Below are positions 22,069 through 33,478 of a stretch of 64,000 nt of DNA, piece by piece. The stretch comes from Cordilura impudica (lineage: Eukaryota; Arthropoda; Insecta; Diptera; Scathophagidae). The stretch lies in the NCBI GenBank assembly GCA_963682025.1, contig OY821519.1:109991764-110055763 (forward strand), read 5' to 3'. The first letter of the stretch is position 1. Each line of letters opens with the position of its first letter. Both the position numbers and the translations under genes were made by a program. A model generated the notes under the pieces. That model did no database searches. It was not told the origin of the DNA and saw nothing but the letters and a program-made list of their open reading frames with translations.

Positions 22069-22787
22069 TAGGGCGGGTCGATTTGTAGGGAGGCAAAGAA
22101 ATCGCTCAAGTGACAAGGAAATCACATTCTAGGGATCGAAATAAGAAACTTTGCTCAAGTAACCATACCTCTAAAATGAATTCTGATTTCCCGACTTTTC
22201 ACCTGTCTGTCTGTCTGCCATAGGACAACCCCATTCCCCCCTCATGCAATTTATATAAAACTTGGCCCATAGTCTTGTTGTGACTACAGATAAATTTTGG
22301 GGTAGTCACGCAGAGTCACGCATAGTCACGGAGTGATCTAAAAGTTATTTACCCTCATCCGATCGATCTTTTTAAATAACATAACATAGTCAAGGCGTAT
22401 GATTATTATTTATTAGCAGAGTAGAAGAAACGTATACGTATGAGTTTTAATTTTAATATTAAATCAAATATAGTCAGCCCAATTCTAAACAAAAAATGGT
22501 GATTTTTTTAAATGTTTGTATGGGGAACCCCCAGGGGGTTCCAGGGGGTGTGCCCCTGGCGTGGGTGGGTCGGCACTCCAAAGTTAGTGGGGGTCGATCA
22601 TACATTTGGACTCGATTGGGGCACTCTAAATGGGTCAAAGCGAGACAGACAGACAGACAGACAGGTCAAAAGTCGGGACATCAGAAATCGTTTTAGAGGT
22701 ATGGTTCCTTGGATAAAGTTACTTATTTTGATCCCTAGAATACGATTTTCCTTGTTACTTGGGCGATTTTTAAATCGACCCGCCCTA
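22069..22787 (+). mobile_element. TAGGGCGGG-ended transposon, non-autonomous copy
   Basis: Begins TAGGGCGGGTCGATTT and ends with the inverse, AAATCGACCCGCCCTA. The flanks GTGAAAAA (22061-22068) and GTGAACAA (22788-22795) match at 7 of 8 positions, as expected for an 8-bp duplication. The left end has CTGTCTGTCTG and AGTCACGCA repeats; the right end has GGGGTTCC-rich text and a GACA repeat. A non-coding centre of about 150 bp makes it a deletion derivative. TSD length and the TAGGG tip fit the hAT pattern (inference). Confidence 0.8.
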
Positions 22788-23109
22788 GTGAACAACCTTA
22801 TTATATATAAAATTGAATAACTATACAAATTAAATCATCCATTACATTTATAAAGTAATTTTTAAGTTCTCTTAATTTCATATTTTATGTTTCGCTTTAT
22901 TATATTATTTGCCGTTATTTATATATTTCAAATTAGAGATGATTACGTGACACAAATTATTTAAGTTACAATAAACGTGTGTGACAGTTGCTATGTTCCA
23001 GTAGCGCCAATACGACTATATAACTATTACGGAAATGCGAGAGAAATTTTAATTTCCATTAAATATTTGATGTAAATATTTAGTGTTCAAAATTTAATTG
23101 CCTTTAAAG

Positions 23110-24833
23110 ATGAGTGATTATGAGCCGCTCGTGAGTAATGTAAACAAACGTTTAAAAAATAAATCTGTGGTGATGGCTTATACGTTAAAAAATTCTGATA
23201 TATGTAATCGATTGGTGGATAGCAGCATCCTCAAAAAATAAAATATCAGAGGTGTATAAATATGTTAAACGCAAGATAGGTGATTCATATTTTAACAACA
23301 GAAACTTAATACAAAGTATTCAGTTTTTTGATAGTAAAATGAATAAGTTTTGGAAAGAAATCGCAATTTTTCTGATCCTGGCAATGTAAGTTTTATAGTT
23401 TTTTACTTTCAAATTATTAAATTAAAGAAAATAAAAATACTTGGTAAGCTAGCACAAGTAAAACTTTCCTTAAAAATGTGGCTACAGTAGATCCAACAGC
23501 AGTTTCTGATACAAAAACTGCACCAATACTAGCGGTAGAAGCAGGAGTAAAGGATTTTACAGGAGCAGTGATTGAAAAAAATTCACTAGAAATATGTATT
23601 TAGCACAGTTCAAAAGGTTCTAGTTAATGGCATCTCATCCATGAACTAAAACCTTATCGAGTTCTTCAATTTACAAATAGGTGTTCACACATTTTAAACA
23701 AGCTTAAATAAATAAAAAACAAGTAAGAAAATTATAGTCGGTCTAGACCAACTATACGATACCCTATACCATGCGTTTAGAGACCCTATCTCTCAGGCCC
23801 AACTAACTGGATATAGAAAATAAGCATAAACCAAATTTGAGTGGGATTTTTATTAATTTTTTTGGCTGCATATATGAAAAAGTTCATATTGGATGCTATA
23901 TCTATATGGGACTAGGTCCAAAAATGGACCGATCCTGACCATGTTTGGTAAGGTCTCTTGTATTTTGCAAAAATATGTACAAACAAAATTTGAGAAAAAT
24001 CTGTTCAATATTTTTGTTTTTTGATAGATTTAAGTGAAGATCGGGAAGCAGCTATATGGGGCCTATGATTAAGAATTGTCCTATAGGTATTTTATTTAGA
24101 CTACTGATTAATGGATATAATAAGCACATACAAACCCAATTTGACTGAGATCTATATGATAATTTGGATCCTATGGCAATTTATGTCGATTTCATAGGGG
24201 TCATTTGTATGGGGACTAGGTCTGAACATGGACTGATTTCCACCAATTTCAACAGCGTTCATCCCATGGCCGATAACGGCTTATTTACCAAATTTCATCA
24301 AAATATATTCATATTTGCGACCAGTAGTTTGATTACAAAGTTTACATGGACACACAGACGGACGGACGGACGGACATCGCTAAATCGACTCAGAAAGTGA
24401 TTCTGAGTCGATCGGTATAATAAAAGATGGGTCTAGGTCAAATATTTTTTTTAGTTACAAACAGCAGCACAAAGTCATTGTACCTAAACCACATAGTGAT
24501 ATTGGGTATAACTAATTAGTTATTTTTCGTTCCAGGGTGTTTGTCTGAAGAAGCATTGGAATCCACCCATAAAAATGTAAGAAAAGTCCGATTGTCTCTT
24601 ACCAAAAAGCGTCTCGAGAAAACACAAATAAAGATTTAATGACATATCAGTGGTTTTCTAGAATAACCGCGTATGTCATAAAATCAAAACGTTCAGGGGA
24701 GCCAAAAAAAACGTTATATTTGCAATTATGGGCTCGATATAAAGTTTTTAGAACTTTTTATGTAACAGTCCCGCAGATAGGGGCAATAAATACTTTATAT
24801 AAAATTTTGAGTCAAAAATCTTTAGAGGAATAG
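23110..24833 (+). pseudogene. unassigned gene relic split by a DINE copy
   Basis: From 23110 a frame reads MSDYEPLVSNVNKRLKNK and stops after about 44 codons. Further fragments include NNRNLIQSIQFFDSKMNKFW (about 23290-23345), which ends at a GTAAGT donor-like site (23387). After DINE copy 6, FPGCLSEEALESTHKNVRK (about 24532) continues, with a shift, as SRENTNKDL and YLQLWARYKVFRTF to a stop at 24833. The SEEAxExxHK and RxNTNxDL words recall a family of uncharacterised insect transposon proteins, but I cannot name it. It is possibly two unrelated fragments. Confidence 0.4.
23719..24510 (-). mobile_element. DINE-like element, copy 6
   Basis: Complete in layout. The 3' hairpin is slightly decayed (GGTCTAGACCAACT) and the (GGAC)n run is at about 24358-24375. 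Its 5' end is diverged (GTGATATTGGGTATA). It splits the orphan gene relic. Confidence 0.85.
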
Positions 24834-25317
24834 ATCCTAGAGAGGGACGAAAAAAACAATATGTAAATTACACATAAAGTGTGTGCAGATAAAACAACTT
24901 ATGTCGACAAACGACGTTTTCTTTGAAAAATAAAACTACCAATGCAACCACCCATGTAGACATAAGTTGTTGTTGCTTGAAAAATGGATTTTTTTTGTTC
25001 GTCAACAAAAAGTTAACGGGACTTGGGATGAGAATATAACAACGTATCAAGAATAATAGTGACAAAAAATAACAGAAATAAACACACAAGTTTTTATAAG
25101 TGGTTATAAACTGAAAAATAATCCAAAATTATTTTGCATTTTTTTTTCATTAATAACAACGTATGTCGCTATGTGTCGTTTTCTGAGAAAATAATTTGTG
25201 AGCGATCAAACGTAGGTTGACATACGTCGTTAGTGCTGCAATATAAAGAGCGTTAAAAATTAATATATTTGGCATCTGACAAAAATGGACATACACGGTT
25301 ATTCCAGAAAACCACAG
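24648..25317. mobile_element. foldback element with repeated CTTATGTCG/CGTATGTCG words
   Basis: Arms of about 32 bp: CAGTGGTTTTCTAGAATAAC with GTATGTC at the left (from 24651) and the inverse, GTTATTCCAGAAAACCACAG, at the right (ending about 25314). Inside, four related words in both orientations (near 24897, 24958, 25160 and 25213) contain ACTTATGTCG or ACGTATGTCG, followed twice by a GACGTTTTC/GTCGTTTTC run. It overlaps the end of the orphan gene relic. No clear target duplication was found. Confidence 0.5.
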
Positions 25318-25744
25318 ATGTTTGTTGTTGTCTTCAGATTATGGAATATAATCTTCAAAGAGAAACATTAAAATTAAATATAAAATAATAGCTGCAGAAA
25401 TTGAGAAATATGTACTGGGAGAAAATGTTGAAATCTAAGATGAAATAATTGAAGATAAGCTCAGTTCTTCGTTAAACAAAAATTGGTTTTGGGAAGAAGC
25501 AAGTAGCAATGATGCTTTGTTATAAGTTGGTCTTTATTTGCTCTTCTTTTAACGTTTTTTTTTTTTTTTTTCGATGTGGTAATATAAAAGTATTTAGTTA
25601 TGCTATTTCATTTTTTGTTTCCAAATCCAAAATGTTAAAAACTTGATTTAAATAAAAATATTTCCCTTATTAAAGTAATGCAGTTTACATTACTTTTTAA
25701 TGATGCAAAATTTCGCTAGTTTTTCCATTCAAATTTGTTTTATA

Positions 25745-25980
25745 TTTTATATTTGACGATTCCGCCCATATTATCCACGACTACTCACCTTGGTAACTAA
25801 TGTGCTTGTCAAAAGTTTCAAGACTGTCACTTTCATAGCACCACATATTTTATTGTATAGGCTGTGCCACGCCCAATAGTCCTTCCCCGCCCCCTTTTTT
25901 AACTGACACCAATACATAAATATCTAATGGACACGTACAGAGTCACAAGGCTTTAATTTTTACAGTACTCCAGTTGATTT
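25745..25980 (+). repeat. GGTGCCACGCCC-type unit repeat fragment
   Basis: Contains CGCCCATATTATCCACGACT, GGCTGTGCCACGCCCAATAG and TTTTTACAGTACTCCAG, as in the array at 14330-15200. About 1.5 units remain. It abuts the second transposase piece at about 25985. Confidence 0.6.
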
Positions 25981-25989
25981 ATATTGAAT

Positions 25990-26260
25990 AATTAATCGAA
26001 TCGTCTCCCGCAATTCCGATGTTAATTGACCTCCAAGACTGTGCGATATAATGACGTGCGATTTCTTTCTTTGGGGGTTTTTGAAATCTCAGGTCTATAT
26101 GAATAAACCAGAAACAATTTCTGAATTCAAGGCCGAGATCAAATGCGTCGTCGGAGAGATATAGCCACATACTGTTAAAATGTCATCGCGAATTTCATGG
26201 CTTGTGTACAGAGCTGCAGGGGTCATATATCGAATATTTTTCTTCATACATAATCGGAAC
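25990..26260 (+). pseudogene. Tc1/mariner-like transposase, C-terminal piece
   Basis: Translates as SDVNWPPRLCDIMTCDFFLW, then GFLKSQVYMNKPETISEFKA, then EIKCVVGEI, a stop and more. 'WPPRS.DL...D.FLWG..K..VY...P.TI..L' is the third catalytic block of a DDxD-type mariner-like transposase; here the acid is in CDFFLWG. With the piece at 21445-21575 it forms one broken gene. Confidence 0.7.
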
Positions 26261-26413
26261 ATGTCTACTTTATAATGAAATGAAAATATTATTAGTCGTT
26301 AAAAGGAAAATGCATTTTATTTTTAAATAAAATCGTACACTCTTATTAGTTCACACTGTATAAAGAAAAAAAAAAGAAATTTTAACGTGATCCTATAATT
26401 ATTTCGGCCACTG

Positions 26414-27403
26414 CACGTATAAGTGACTTCAACAAATATGGGTAGATTTGGAACATTTTGGTCTATTGTCTATTTAAAAAGTAGCACATCTTCTATAAAT
26501 CGATAACGCATAAAGTCATTGAGATGACATAAAAATAAAGACATATTCATTGTCCGAATAGTTCGTACTGCTTCACATTTTCCAAAAATCGCAACAAATA
26601 TCAAAAACTATAAAATCTAACTCAGGAGTTTTCAGATAAGGGCAAAACCGGAAACAATCGCTCTGCTTGGTTAATTGTTATCATTACATATTATAAGAGT
26701 TGAAATTTATGATTCATATTAAAATTTAAAATTGAATACACAATTAAGCAGGTAATTAAAGAGAGCATTCTTTTGCAAAGTCTTATTATTTTGTATTTTA
26801 AAAAAAAGTTGACATCACTGAATTTCATAGTGTTATAGTGACAATATATTATTCCAATATGCACGAGTAGATGGCTCAACCTTTAAAACCAATTCACACA
26901 CCTTAATGCCTACAGCTACATTTTTTTTTTTTGGGTTTTATTTGCGGAATATAGAGTTGTGCGTTCAAAATGAATTTTGACAGTTTAATATAAAAAAAAA
27001 TATATATATAAAAATTGAATCTACCACAATCACAGTGCTAAAGCAATCAAGCAAAGTGGGTTACATTTTGTAGATTTAATTAAAAGAAAGCATAACTCAC
27101 CTGTCATTCGAAGACAACTTTTAAAGAATGATTGTTCAAATATCAAGTGCATATAATGGAGGTGTACATTTGGTAGCGCCCATATTGTTTGCACGATAAC
27201 AACACTTTTAATGTGGAAAAAGTATCAAAAAAAATATGAATGTGCGATTAATAAAAGGTAGATCAAAAAATACAAAAATAAAAAAAATGTTGGCTAAATT
27301 AAAGCACTGAAGGTCATTTATAAATGTTGCAGAAATATCAGTGAATTGATAGTTCTCAATAGATCTGTACATTTTTAATAGCTAATGATATGATGTAGAT
27401 ATA
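26414..27403. other. no gene recognised
   Basis: AT-rich DNA with T- and A-runs (26920-26940, 26990-27010). No frame with family content on either strand. It ends at the TA flanking the next Tc1 tip (27402-27403). Confidence 0.4.
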
Positions 27404-27479
27404 CAGTAGCGAGCACATGTGGATACATGTTACTCAAATTGAGCTTTAAATACCTGTAAAATGCTTAAAAAAGCATTAA

Positions 27480-27945
27480 ACGAAATTCGGGTGCAAATTC
27501 TAGGAAATTTTACTTTTTCATTTAATAAATTATTATTATTTAATAAATTCACAATTCAACATTTTTTAAATATCGATTGCGTTATTTGTTTATGTCCACA
27601 ATTATTTTTCAATTCAACACAATTTTTATTGTGAATGGTTCATGTCCAAAATTATTTTTCAATTCAACATAATTATTATTGTGAATGAAGAAAACAAACT
27701 CATTTTTTTGCAAACACATTAACAAATTTAATAAAACACATAGCATTGTATTATTTTATGTATGTGTTAGTAGCAACTTTAGATGCATTTACTCAAAAAA
27801 AATTTAAGAATTTTAAAATTTGTAAATCTGGTGGACATCTAAAAAGAAGTACCTTTCAAATAAGATACATTTGGTAAGATTGGGAGAAAACTGTTTAATA
27901 AATTATCGGTCACAAGAAATCGCCTTACCTATTAATATTATAGAT
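27480..27945 (+). repeat. ACTAGCAGATTCC-family repeat, copy 3
   Basis: 5'-truncated: it starts at CGAAATTCGGGTGCAAATTC. A duplicated ATTATTTTTCAATTCAACA block (near 27600 and 27650) lengthens it. It ends CCTATTAATATTATAGATA and is inserted just inside the Tc1 left tip. Confidence 0.7.
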
Positions 27946-28059
27946 ATATAAAAAATATATAAACATAATTTACCCTTACAAACATAGTTTAAGTTTTTAA
28001 GCAAATTCTTAATAGTGACAATGTATCCACTTTTACACGTTCATAAAAAGTTTAATATT

Positions 28060-28489
28060 TAGTCCAGAGATCTTTGGCCCTAATAACTCAGTTAATGCAC
28101 TTAGGCATGCGCTTCACTAATTATTCAAGTTGCTCGTGTAGAATAATGCTCCACTCAGTCTGAATCCAAATCCAAAGCTCATCAAATACCTTCGGTGAAG
28201 TATGGTAACGTGCCAGTCATTTCATCATCCCATAAATTTTTGGTAGGGTTTAGGTCTGGGCTTTGAGCAGGCCACTGAATTTTTTTTTAAACGTTGGCTG
28301 TGGAGCTAGTCCTTGACGATTTTCGCCATGTACTTTGAGTCTCCGTCCTGTTGAAAAACTACTGCACATTCTGGATAAGCAAAGTGCGAAAGATTAGACT
28401 CGAAAATATGAAGGTAATGTTCCTTTTTTTTAACCATCGATTTTAATCAATGCACCGATGTTCCACCGAGTGAAGCTTGCCCACACCAT
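28060..28489 (-). pseudogene. Tc1 transposase C-terminal half
   Basis: Read on the minus strand from 28489: VWASFTRWNIGALIKIDG, then VVFQQDGDSKYMAKIVKDWL (second catalytic Asp in QQDGD), then a P-rich block matching the usual W.AQSPDLNPIEN region, with shifts. The LINE insertion begins directly upstream at 28490. Frame breaks show it is dead. Confidence 0.75.
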
Positions 28490-29151
28490 CAGCTACCTCC
28501 TCTGTGCTTCATTATTTCCGTCAGCCATCGGGCTGAAATCTGTATATGCATTTTGGTCTCTCCTGACCAATTCTTGTGCTCCTTGAAAAGAAAAGTTGGA
28601 GTAGTGTTTGTGGATATTTGATTTAAATTTGATTAGATTGTAACTGTCAGCAAAGACTTGTGCAGGAAGTTTATTCCACATACGACTAGTTCGACTAATA
28701 AACGAATTTTCTCTGTAATGCGTTATGTGGTCAACTGGACAATAGACTACAATGGGATGTGATCTACTAAGGAAGAATATTTCCCATGGTAGTATCTATA
28801 GAACAGTGTTACACAACCCACATTCCAACGAGTCGATAGAGTTGGATACTCTATTTTCATATATGAGCCTACACGTCGTCCATTGCAAATCATCCAGTAG
28901 CTCCAAAATAGACTTTAAAGCTCCTAGCCATATATGGAAGTTGTGTTCCATTATCGGTTGAATGTAAAAGGTATAGATTTTAAGAATATTAGAAGGAGTG
29001 AAGTAATTTTTGCACTGTTTCAGAAAACCAAGATACTTGAATGCTTCTTTAGACACTTGAAAAACATGTTCATTTCAACGAACATCGCATTGAATTCTCA
29101 TGCCCAGAACATCAAGAGTATCCGATTCCTCAATATCTATACCACCCATAT
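28490..29151 (-). pseudogene. LINE ORF2 C-terminal part (jockey group)
   Basis: Read on the minus strand: MGGIDIEESDTLDVLGMRI, then SKEAFKYLGFLKQCKNYF, SNILKIYTFYIQPIMEHNFH and IWLGALKSILELLDDLQWT, ending MWNKLPAQVFADSYNLIKFK with a stop at about 28493. This is the region after the YADD box of a non-LTR reverse transcriptase. Its upstream half is at 35358-35945. The two halves join in frame at the target site of the TAGGGCGGG element: RALDSTMTSVY lies before the insertion and TYMGGIDIEES after it. The element is 5'-truncated and inserted in Tc1. Confidence 0.82.
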
Positions 29152-29159
29152 ATGTATAG

Positions 29160-30289
29160 TAGGGTGACCCTTAATAAAAAAAAGTGTTCCAACTGTCGGT
29201 CTCACCCCCTAGAAAATGCGAATAGCAAAAAAACTGAGAAATACAAAGTTTTGGGCCAATCAGAAATCGTTTAGTCGTGGCGCAAAGCGATTGAAAATTT
29301 CAAGTGTGTTTATATGGGGAAAATATGACTTTTTTTCAGATTTACGTTTTAGGTCATTTTTATTTTAAAATATCTTAAAATCCAAATTTGGCCTTGGTCT
29401 TGGCAAATTTTGGGACGAAACTTCTACACATTTGGTTATTATATTTTAAGCGTCGCATCTAAAAATTGGACAGCACTGACCCCAATTCCAAAAGGGTTAA
29501 TGGAGTCATATTATTTTTTTCCGAAACCCTAGGCTATTAAGATAAAACATAATATTTAAAAGTAGAAAAATGATGAATTTTTGATACAAAGTATTTAGAA
29601 AGAGTACATTTACAGAATATTTCACAAAAATCCAATTTTTCTCGAAATCCGCGAAAATAAAATCCTTGTCAAAAAAATTCTGGCAGAGGGATTTACTTAA
29701 AAATTCACACAGTTAATCTGCAACATGTATTTCATAAAACCTTAAAGTGATAGATTCATTTTTTTCAATTTTGTTTAAGAAAATTTTTTCAAACTTGAAA
29801 AAGGAGTTTTAAAAATTTTATCAAAAAAATTTCCAATTTTCGGTCTCAATGCGCAATAGGTTAACAACGTGGTAATAAAACAATACTTCATATCTGAGTA
29901 TTAATAGGTATAGGGACCAAAAATGGCTTTAATCAATTTCTCAAAGTTGAAAAAAATGCCATCAAATTTCGTGACCTAGTTTTTTTTGGCACAGAAGTGG
30001 TCTGGGGCATTCGCTATTTCTTGGCGAGGTTTCATACGATTTTGAAGTTATATAGCCTTTTGAAAGGATAATTTAATATAGAACGAAATTTTCGTAAAAT
30101 CTGAAAAAAGTCATATTTTCCCCATATAAACACACTTGAAATTTTCAATCGCTTTGCGCCACGACTAAACGTTTTTTGATTGGCCCAAAACTTTGTATTT
30201 CTCAGTTTTTTTCTATTCGCATATTTCTAGGGGGTGAGACCGACAGTTTGAACTCTTTTTTTCCCTCCATATAACGAAGGGCCACCCTA
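29160..30289. mobile_element. 1.13-kb non-autonomous element with arms of about 190 bp
   Basis: Tips TAGGGTGACCCTT and AAGGGCCACCCTA are inverted, and the arms stay similar to about 29345 and from about 30095 (shared text includes CGATTGAAAATTTCAAGTGT and GTTTATATGGGGAAAATATG). The flanks ATGTATAG (29152-29159) and ATGTATAT (30290-30297) agree at 7 of 8 bases. An 8-bp duplication and a TAGGG tip fit hAT-type elements (inference). The 750-bp centre has no gene. Confidence 0.75.
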
Positions 30290-30579
30290 ATGTATATATA
30301 TGTATACTAGGGAAAATCGTATTCTAGGGATCCAAATAAGAAACAAATTCTGATGTCCCGACTTTTGACCTGTCTGTCTGTCTGTCTCACTTTGACCCAT
30401 TTAGAGTGCCCCAATCGAATCTAAATGTATGATAGACCCCCTGGAACCCCCTACAAACCCCATACAAACATTTTGGAGTTTATTTTTCTCTTTAGAAACT
30501 TATTTTGTCAGAACATATGTAAATGATAAAATGAATTTAACTTAGTAATAGAAAAGAAACTAAAAAAATTATTGTCTGA

Positions 30580-31800
30580 AGTCTTTTTTGCTTTCAAGTC
30601 TGGGCAATTTCGCACGGCTCTCTAATGTCGTCGCCATAACAGCCTCTACATTTTCCGGTATAACTCGTTTGGAAACGCTTGCTAGCAATTGAACGTGTCG
30701 TTCCGTTCCTTGTATGTGTGGTAGAATTTTTGGATCATTCAATATTCTTTTAATGTATCGTACGGAATGCTTCGCGTGAATGGTGGTTCAAATACGTTAC
30801 TTATATCATTCAAATTGATCATTTCCGTGTAACTAGTGCAATTAAAGTTTATACCTGGTTTTTTATAAGCTCTAAGTTCCGTTGGGTCGTCAACATCGGT
30901 TCGATAGCGTAGAATTTCACAAGTTTCGATTTGACGGCTCAGTTTTCCGGTTGCCGATCTCGGTCCAGTGCTGGTTGATTTATCCAAAGCTTCAAACAAA
31001 TGCCGAAACGGAAGTTCGTTGAAGTGCAGAAGGCAAACGAACCAATGCAATGGTCTTTTTAACAGCAATTCGAATCGTCGTATAATTCCACCGTGTGGGC
31101 CAGTGTTTGTTGGCTCACATTCAGTGCATATTCCAATTAATGCATCCAGTGATATATTTTTATCATTGAAAAAATCATTTAATTTGGTTGTTTTGTATTC
31201 AGCGGTCTCATGTTCCAGTCTTGCGTAACCATTCAATTCAGAATTGGGTTCTCTCAAAATAACAAGATGAGGTTCTTTTACCACCCTAGTATGATACTTC
31301 TCACCAATTTTATCTATCGTTAAAGTATCATCTTTTCTGCCATCGAATGAAAACGCTAACAAATTGGTATCATCTAACCGTTTGCGAAGCACTTCTTGTC
31401 TGCACTTCTCTTTTTCTCTGCGAACTTTCGATTTAGCCATGATGAGAGGTTTCCTATGCTTATCTTTAATTTTAAAATCTTGGAAAAGAGCGGTTCCCAA
31501 TGCTGATGCTACTCTATCAGGCACACCAAATCTGTCACATATCAAGGCAAAGTTAAAACAATCGTATCTTTCTGTGTATTGTGAACTTTGCTTCTATCCA
31601 TATCTTCTTGAACCGATGGCGGTGCGTATGTTGAATCATCGGGATCTTGGTATGTTGGCATTGATGACATAGACGTTGCTCTCTGCTCTTCAATTTCCAT
31701 CAAAAATGCATCCACTCTGCTTAAACTCTTTGAAGCATTCTGGAACCAAGCCGTAAGTACAAGGAGCTGCCTTCAAATATAATTCATATGTTCCAATGTT
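30580..31800 (-). pseudogene. orphan transposase-like gene of the TAGGGCGGG family
   Basis: The main frame (30739-31545, 268 codons) has ICDRFGVPDRVASALGTALF, a basic stretch KSKVRREKEKCRQEV, NLLAFSFDGRKDDT, DALIGICTECEPTNTG, GGIIRRFELLLKRPLHWFVC and LLHFNELPFRHLFEALDKST. It continues after a frame shift near 30770 as RYIKRILNDPKILPHIQGTE and RHVQLLASVSKRVIPENVEA to a stop near 30590. Upstream, also shifted, are MSSMPTYQDPDDSTYAPPS and RYDCFNFAL. The FDGR and the CTEC-EPTNTG blocks with a C-x-x-H downstream suggest an RNase-H-fold transposase (inference). It lies between opposite ends of the TAGGGCGGG family, which makes it the best candidate for that family's transposase. Two frame breaks make this copy inactive. 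Confidence 0.7.
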
Positions 31801-31849
31801 AAAAATTGTTTCCAGAGATTTTACTAACTCTGCAAATTTTGGCACCAAG

Positions 31850-32125
31850 TTTCAGATCGATCGGATGAGGGTAAATAACTTTTAGATCACTCCGTGACTG
31901 TGCGTGACTATGCGTGACTCTGCGTGACTACCTCCAAATTAATATGTAGTCACAACAAGACTATGGGCCAAGTTTCAGATCAATTGCATAAGGGGGAATG
32001 GGGTTTCCCCATGGCAGACAGACAGACAGGTCCAAAGTCAGGACATCAGAATTCATTTTAGAGGTATGGTTCCTTAGGCAAAGTTTCCTTGTCACTTGAG
32101 CCTCCCTACAAATCGACCCGCCCTA
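31850..32125 (-). repeat. internal right end of the TAGGGCGGG family
   Basis: Contains CCAAGTTTCAGATCGATCGG, GTGACTGTGCGTGACTATGC, GACAGACAGACAGG and the tip AAATCGACCCGCCCTA (32125). It equals the inverse of the left end of 22069-22787. With 30308 it would delimit a 1.8-kb autonomous-like element, and GTATAC occurs directly on both outer sides, although the family duplicates 8 bp. It could instead be the leftover of a second, nested copy. Confidence 0.7.
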
Positions 32126-32692
32126 GTATACGGGTAGCGATAACCAAAAAATAAAATTACTTTCAGTAATGGTTATCGGTAACCAAAAATTGTTTGATTG
32201 TTGTAATAGTTATTCATAACCAAAAAAAAATTTATTTCTCACCTATATTGGTTACGATGTCCAAAATTAAATATATATTACGATTATAACCTTTATTTGA
32301 ATTTATCAATGTTAATGGTTAAATAAGACCTTCTTGCCATTTCTCTTATAACTGTTACGTTCCTGATAAATATTTTTAAACTTGTGTTATTTCTTTCTCT
32401 AACTTCTATTACCTTCATCGTTGCTGTAGTTCAGCTACGGCCAAATACACATTCTTTAATGTTTTGAAAGCTCCTACAATTGTATTGTGTTGAAAAGTAC
32501 ACCCAAAAAAATTTTATTTACGAAGCTTTTATTTAATCCTCTTGAAAATTCATAACTTCATCAAAGTTTATTCCGCTCCATCATAAATTTTTATGCGTAA
32601 GAGATCTGAAATATGATTATCTGATAAACTGTGCCCGTTTTTATTTAAAATTAATTTTTGGAAAGAATATGATGACTCATGATGATATCTCA
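32126..32692. other. no gene; repeated ATAACCAAAAA words
   Basis: AT-rich. GATAACCAAAAA, GGTAACCAAAAA and CATAACCAAAAA occur within 32135-32230, with the inverse GGTTATCGG between them. This may be the subterminal region of the hAT-like element at 33479-34960. There is no open frame of interest. Confidence 0.4.
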
Positions 32693-33478
32693 TTTTTATA
32701 CCCTATACCACTACGTGGTTTGCGTATAATGACTTTGTGCTGCTGTTTGTAACAACCAAAAATATTTGACCTACACCCATCTTTAATTATACCGATCGAA
32801 ACAGAATCACTATCTGATTCGATTTAACGATGTCCGTCCGTCCGTCCGTCTGTCTGTGTGTCCATGTAAAGCTTGTAATCAAACTGCAGGTCGCAAATAT
32901 GAATATATTTTGATGAAATTTGTATTTATTCTTGCATCGGCTATTGAAATTGGTTAAAATCGGTCCATGTTCAGACCTAGCCCCCATACAAATGACCCCT
33001 ATTAAATCAACATATATTGCCATAAAATCCAAATTATCATACAAATCTTAGTCAAATTGGGTTCGTATGTTTTTATTACATCCATTAATCAGTAGTCCAA
33101 AAATGATCCCTATTGGACAACTCATAGTCATAGGCCCCATATAGAGCTGCTTCCCGATCTTCACTTAAATCTATCAAAAAACAAGAATATTGCACTGATT
33201 CTTCTTAAATTTTGTTTGTTTATATTTGCAAAATATAAGAGAATTTACCAAACATGGTCAGGATCGGTCCATTTTTCGGCCTAGTCCCCATATAGATATA
33301 GCATCCGATATGAACTTTTTCATATCTGCAGTCGAAAAAATTAATAAAAATCCCGCTCAAATTTGGTTTATGCTTATTTTCTATATCCAGTTAGTTGGGT
33401 CTAAGAGATAGGGTCTCTAAACACATGGTATAGAGTATCGTATAGTCGGTCTAGACCGACTATAATTTTCTTACTTGT
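32693..33478 (+). mobile_element. DINE-like element, copy 7
   Basis: Complete in layout, from TTTTATACCCTATACCACTA to CTTACTTG. The GTCC run is at 32832-32852. It lacks about 25 bp in the third 155-bp block (near 32930). It lies between a repeat-like stretch and the C-terminal end of the hAT-like gene. Confidence 0.85.

Larger units (their letters stand above)
21319..26413 (+). mobile_element. Tc1/mariner-type element, heavily inserted
   Basis: The left tip CAGTGGCCGAAATAA (21319, preceded by TA) and the inverted right tip TTATTTCGGCCACTG (26399-26413, followed by CA, perhaps a decayed TA) bracket two pieces of one transposase (21445-21575 and about 25990-26260). The 4.4 kb between the pieces contains a TAGGGCGGG element, an orphan gene relic with a DINE insertion, a foldback element and a unit-repeat copy. 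Confidence 0.7.

Noticed and set aside
22496..22828. Overlapping 66-102-codon frames in both senses
   Set aside because: They read through the GACA repeat and the TIR of the TAGGGCGGG element.
24893..25230. CRISPR-like repeated words
   Set aside because: Repeats are in both senses, unequal spacing and eukaryotic context; explained by a foldback element.
26920..27010. Poly-T and TA runs as possible poly(A) tails of a LINE
   Set aside because: No adjacent LINE text and no target duplication were visible.
30968..31672. Plus-strand frames of 86 and 102 codons
   Set aside because: They are opposite to the orphan transposase gene on the minus strand, which has recognisable protein blocks; these do not.
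30308..32125. A stand-alone 1.8-kb element with a 6-bp GTATAC duplication
   Set aside because: GTATAC is present on both sides, but the family duplicates 8 bp elsewhere and the LINE reading frame demands that the insertion end at 35349. Kept only as an alternative.
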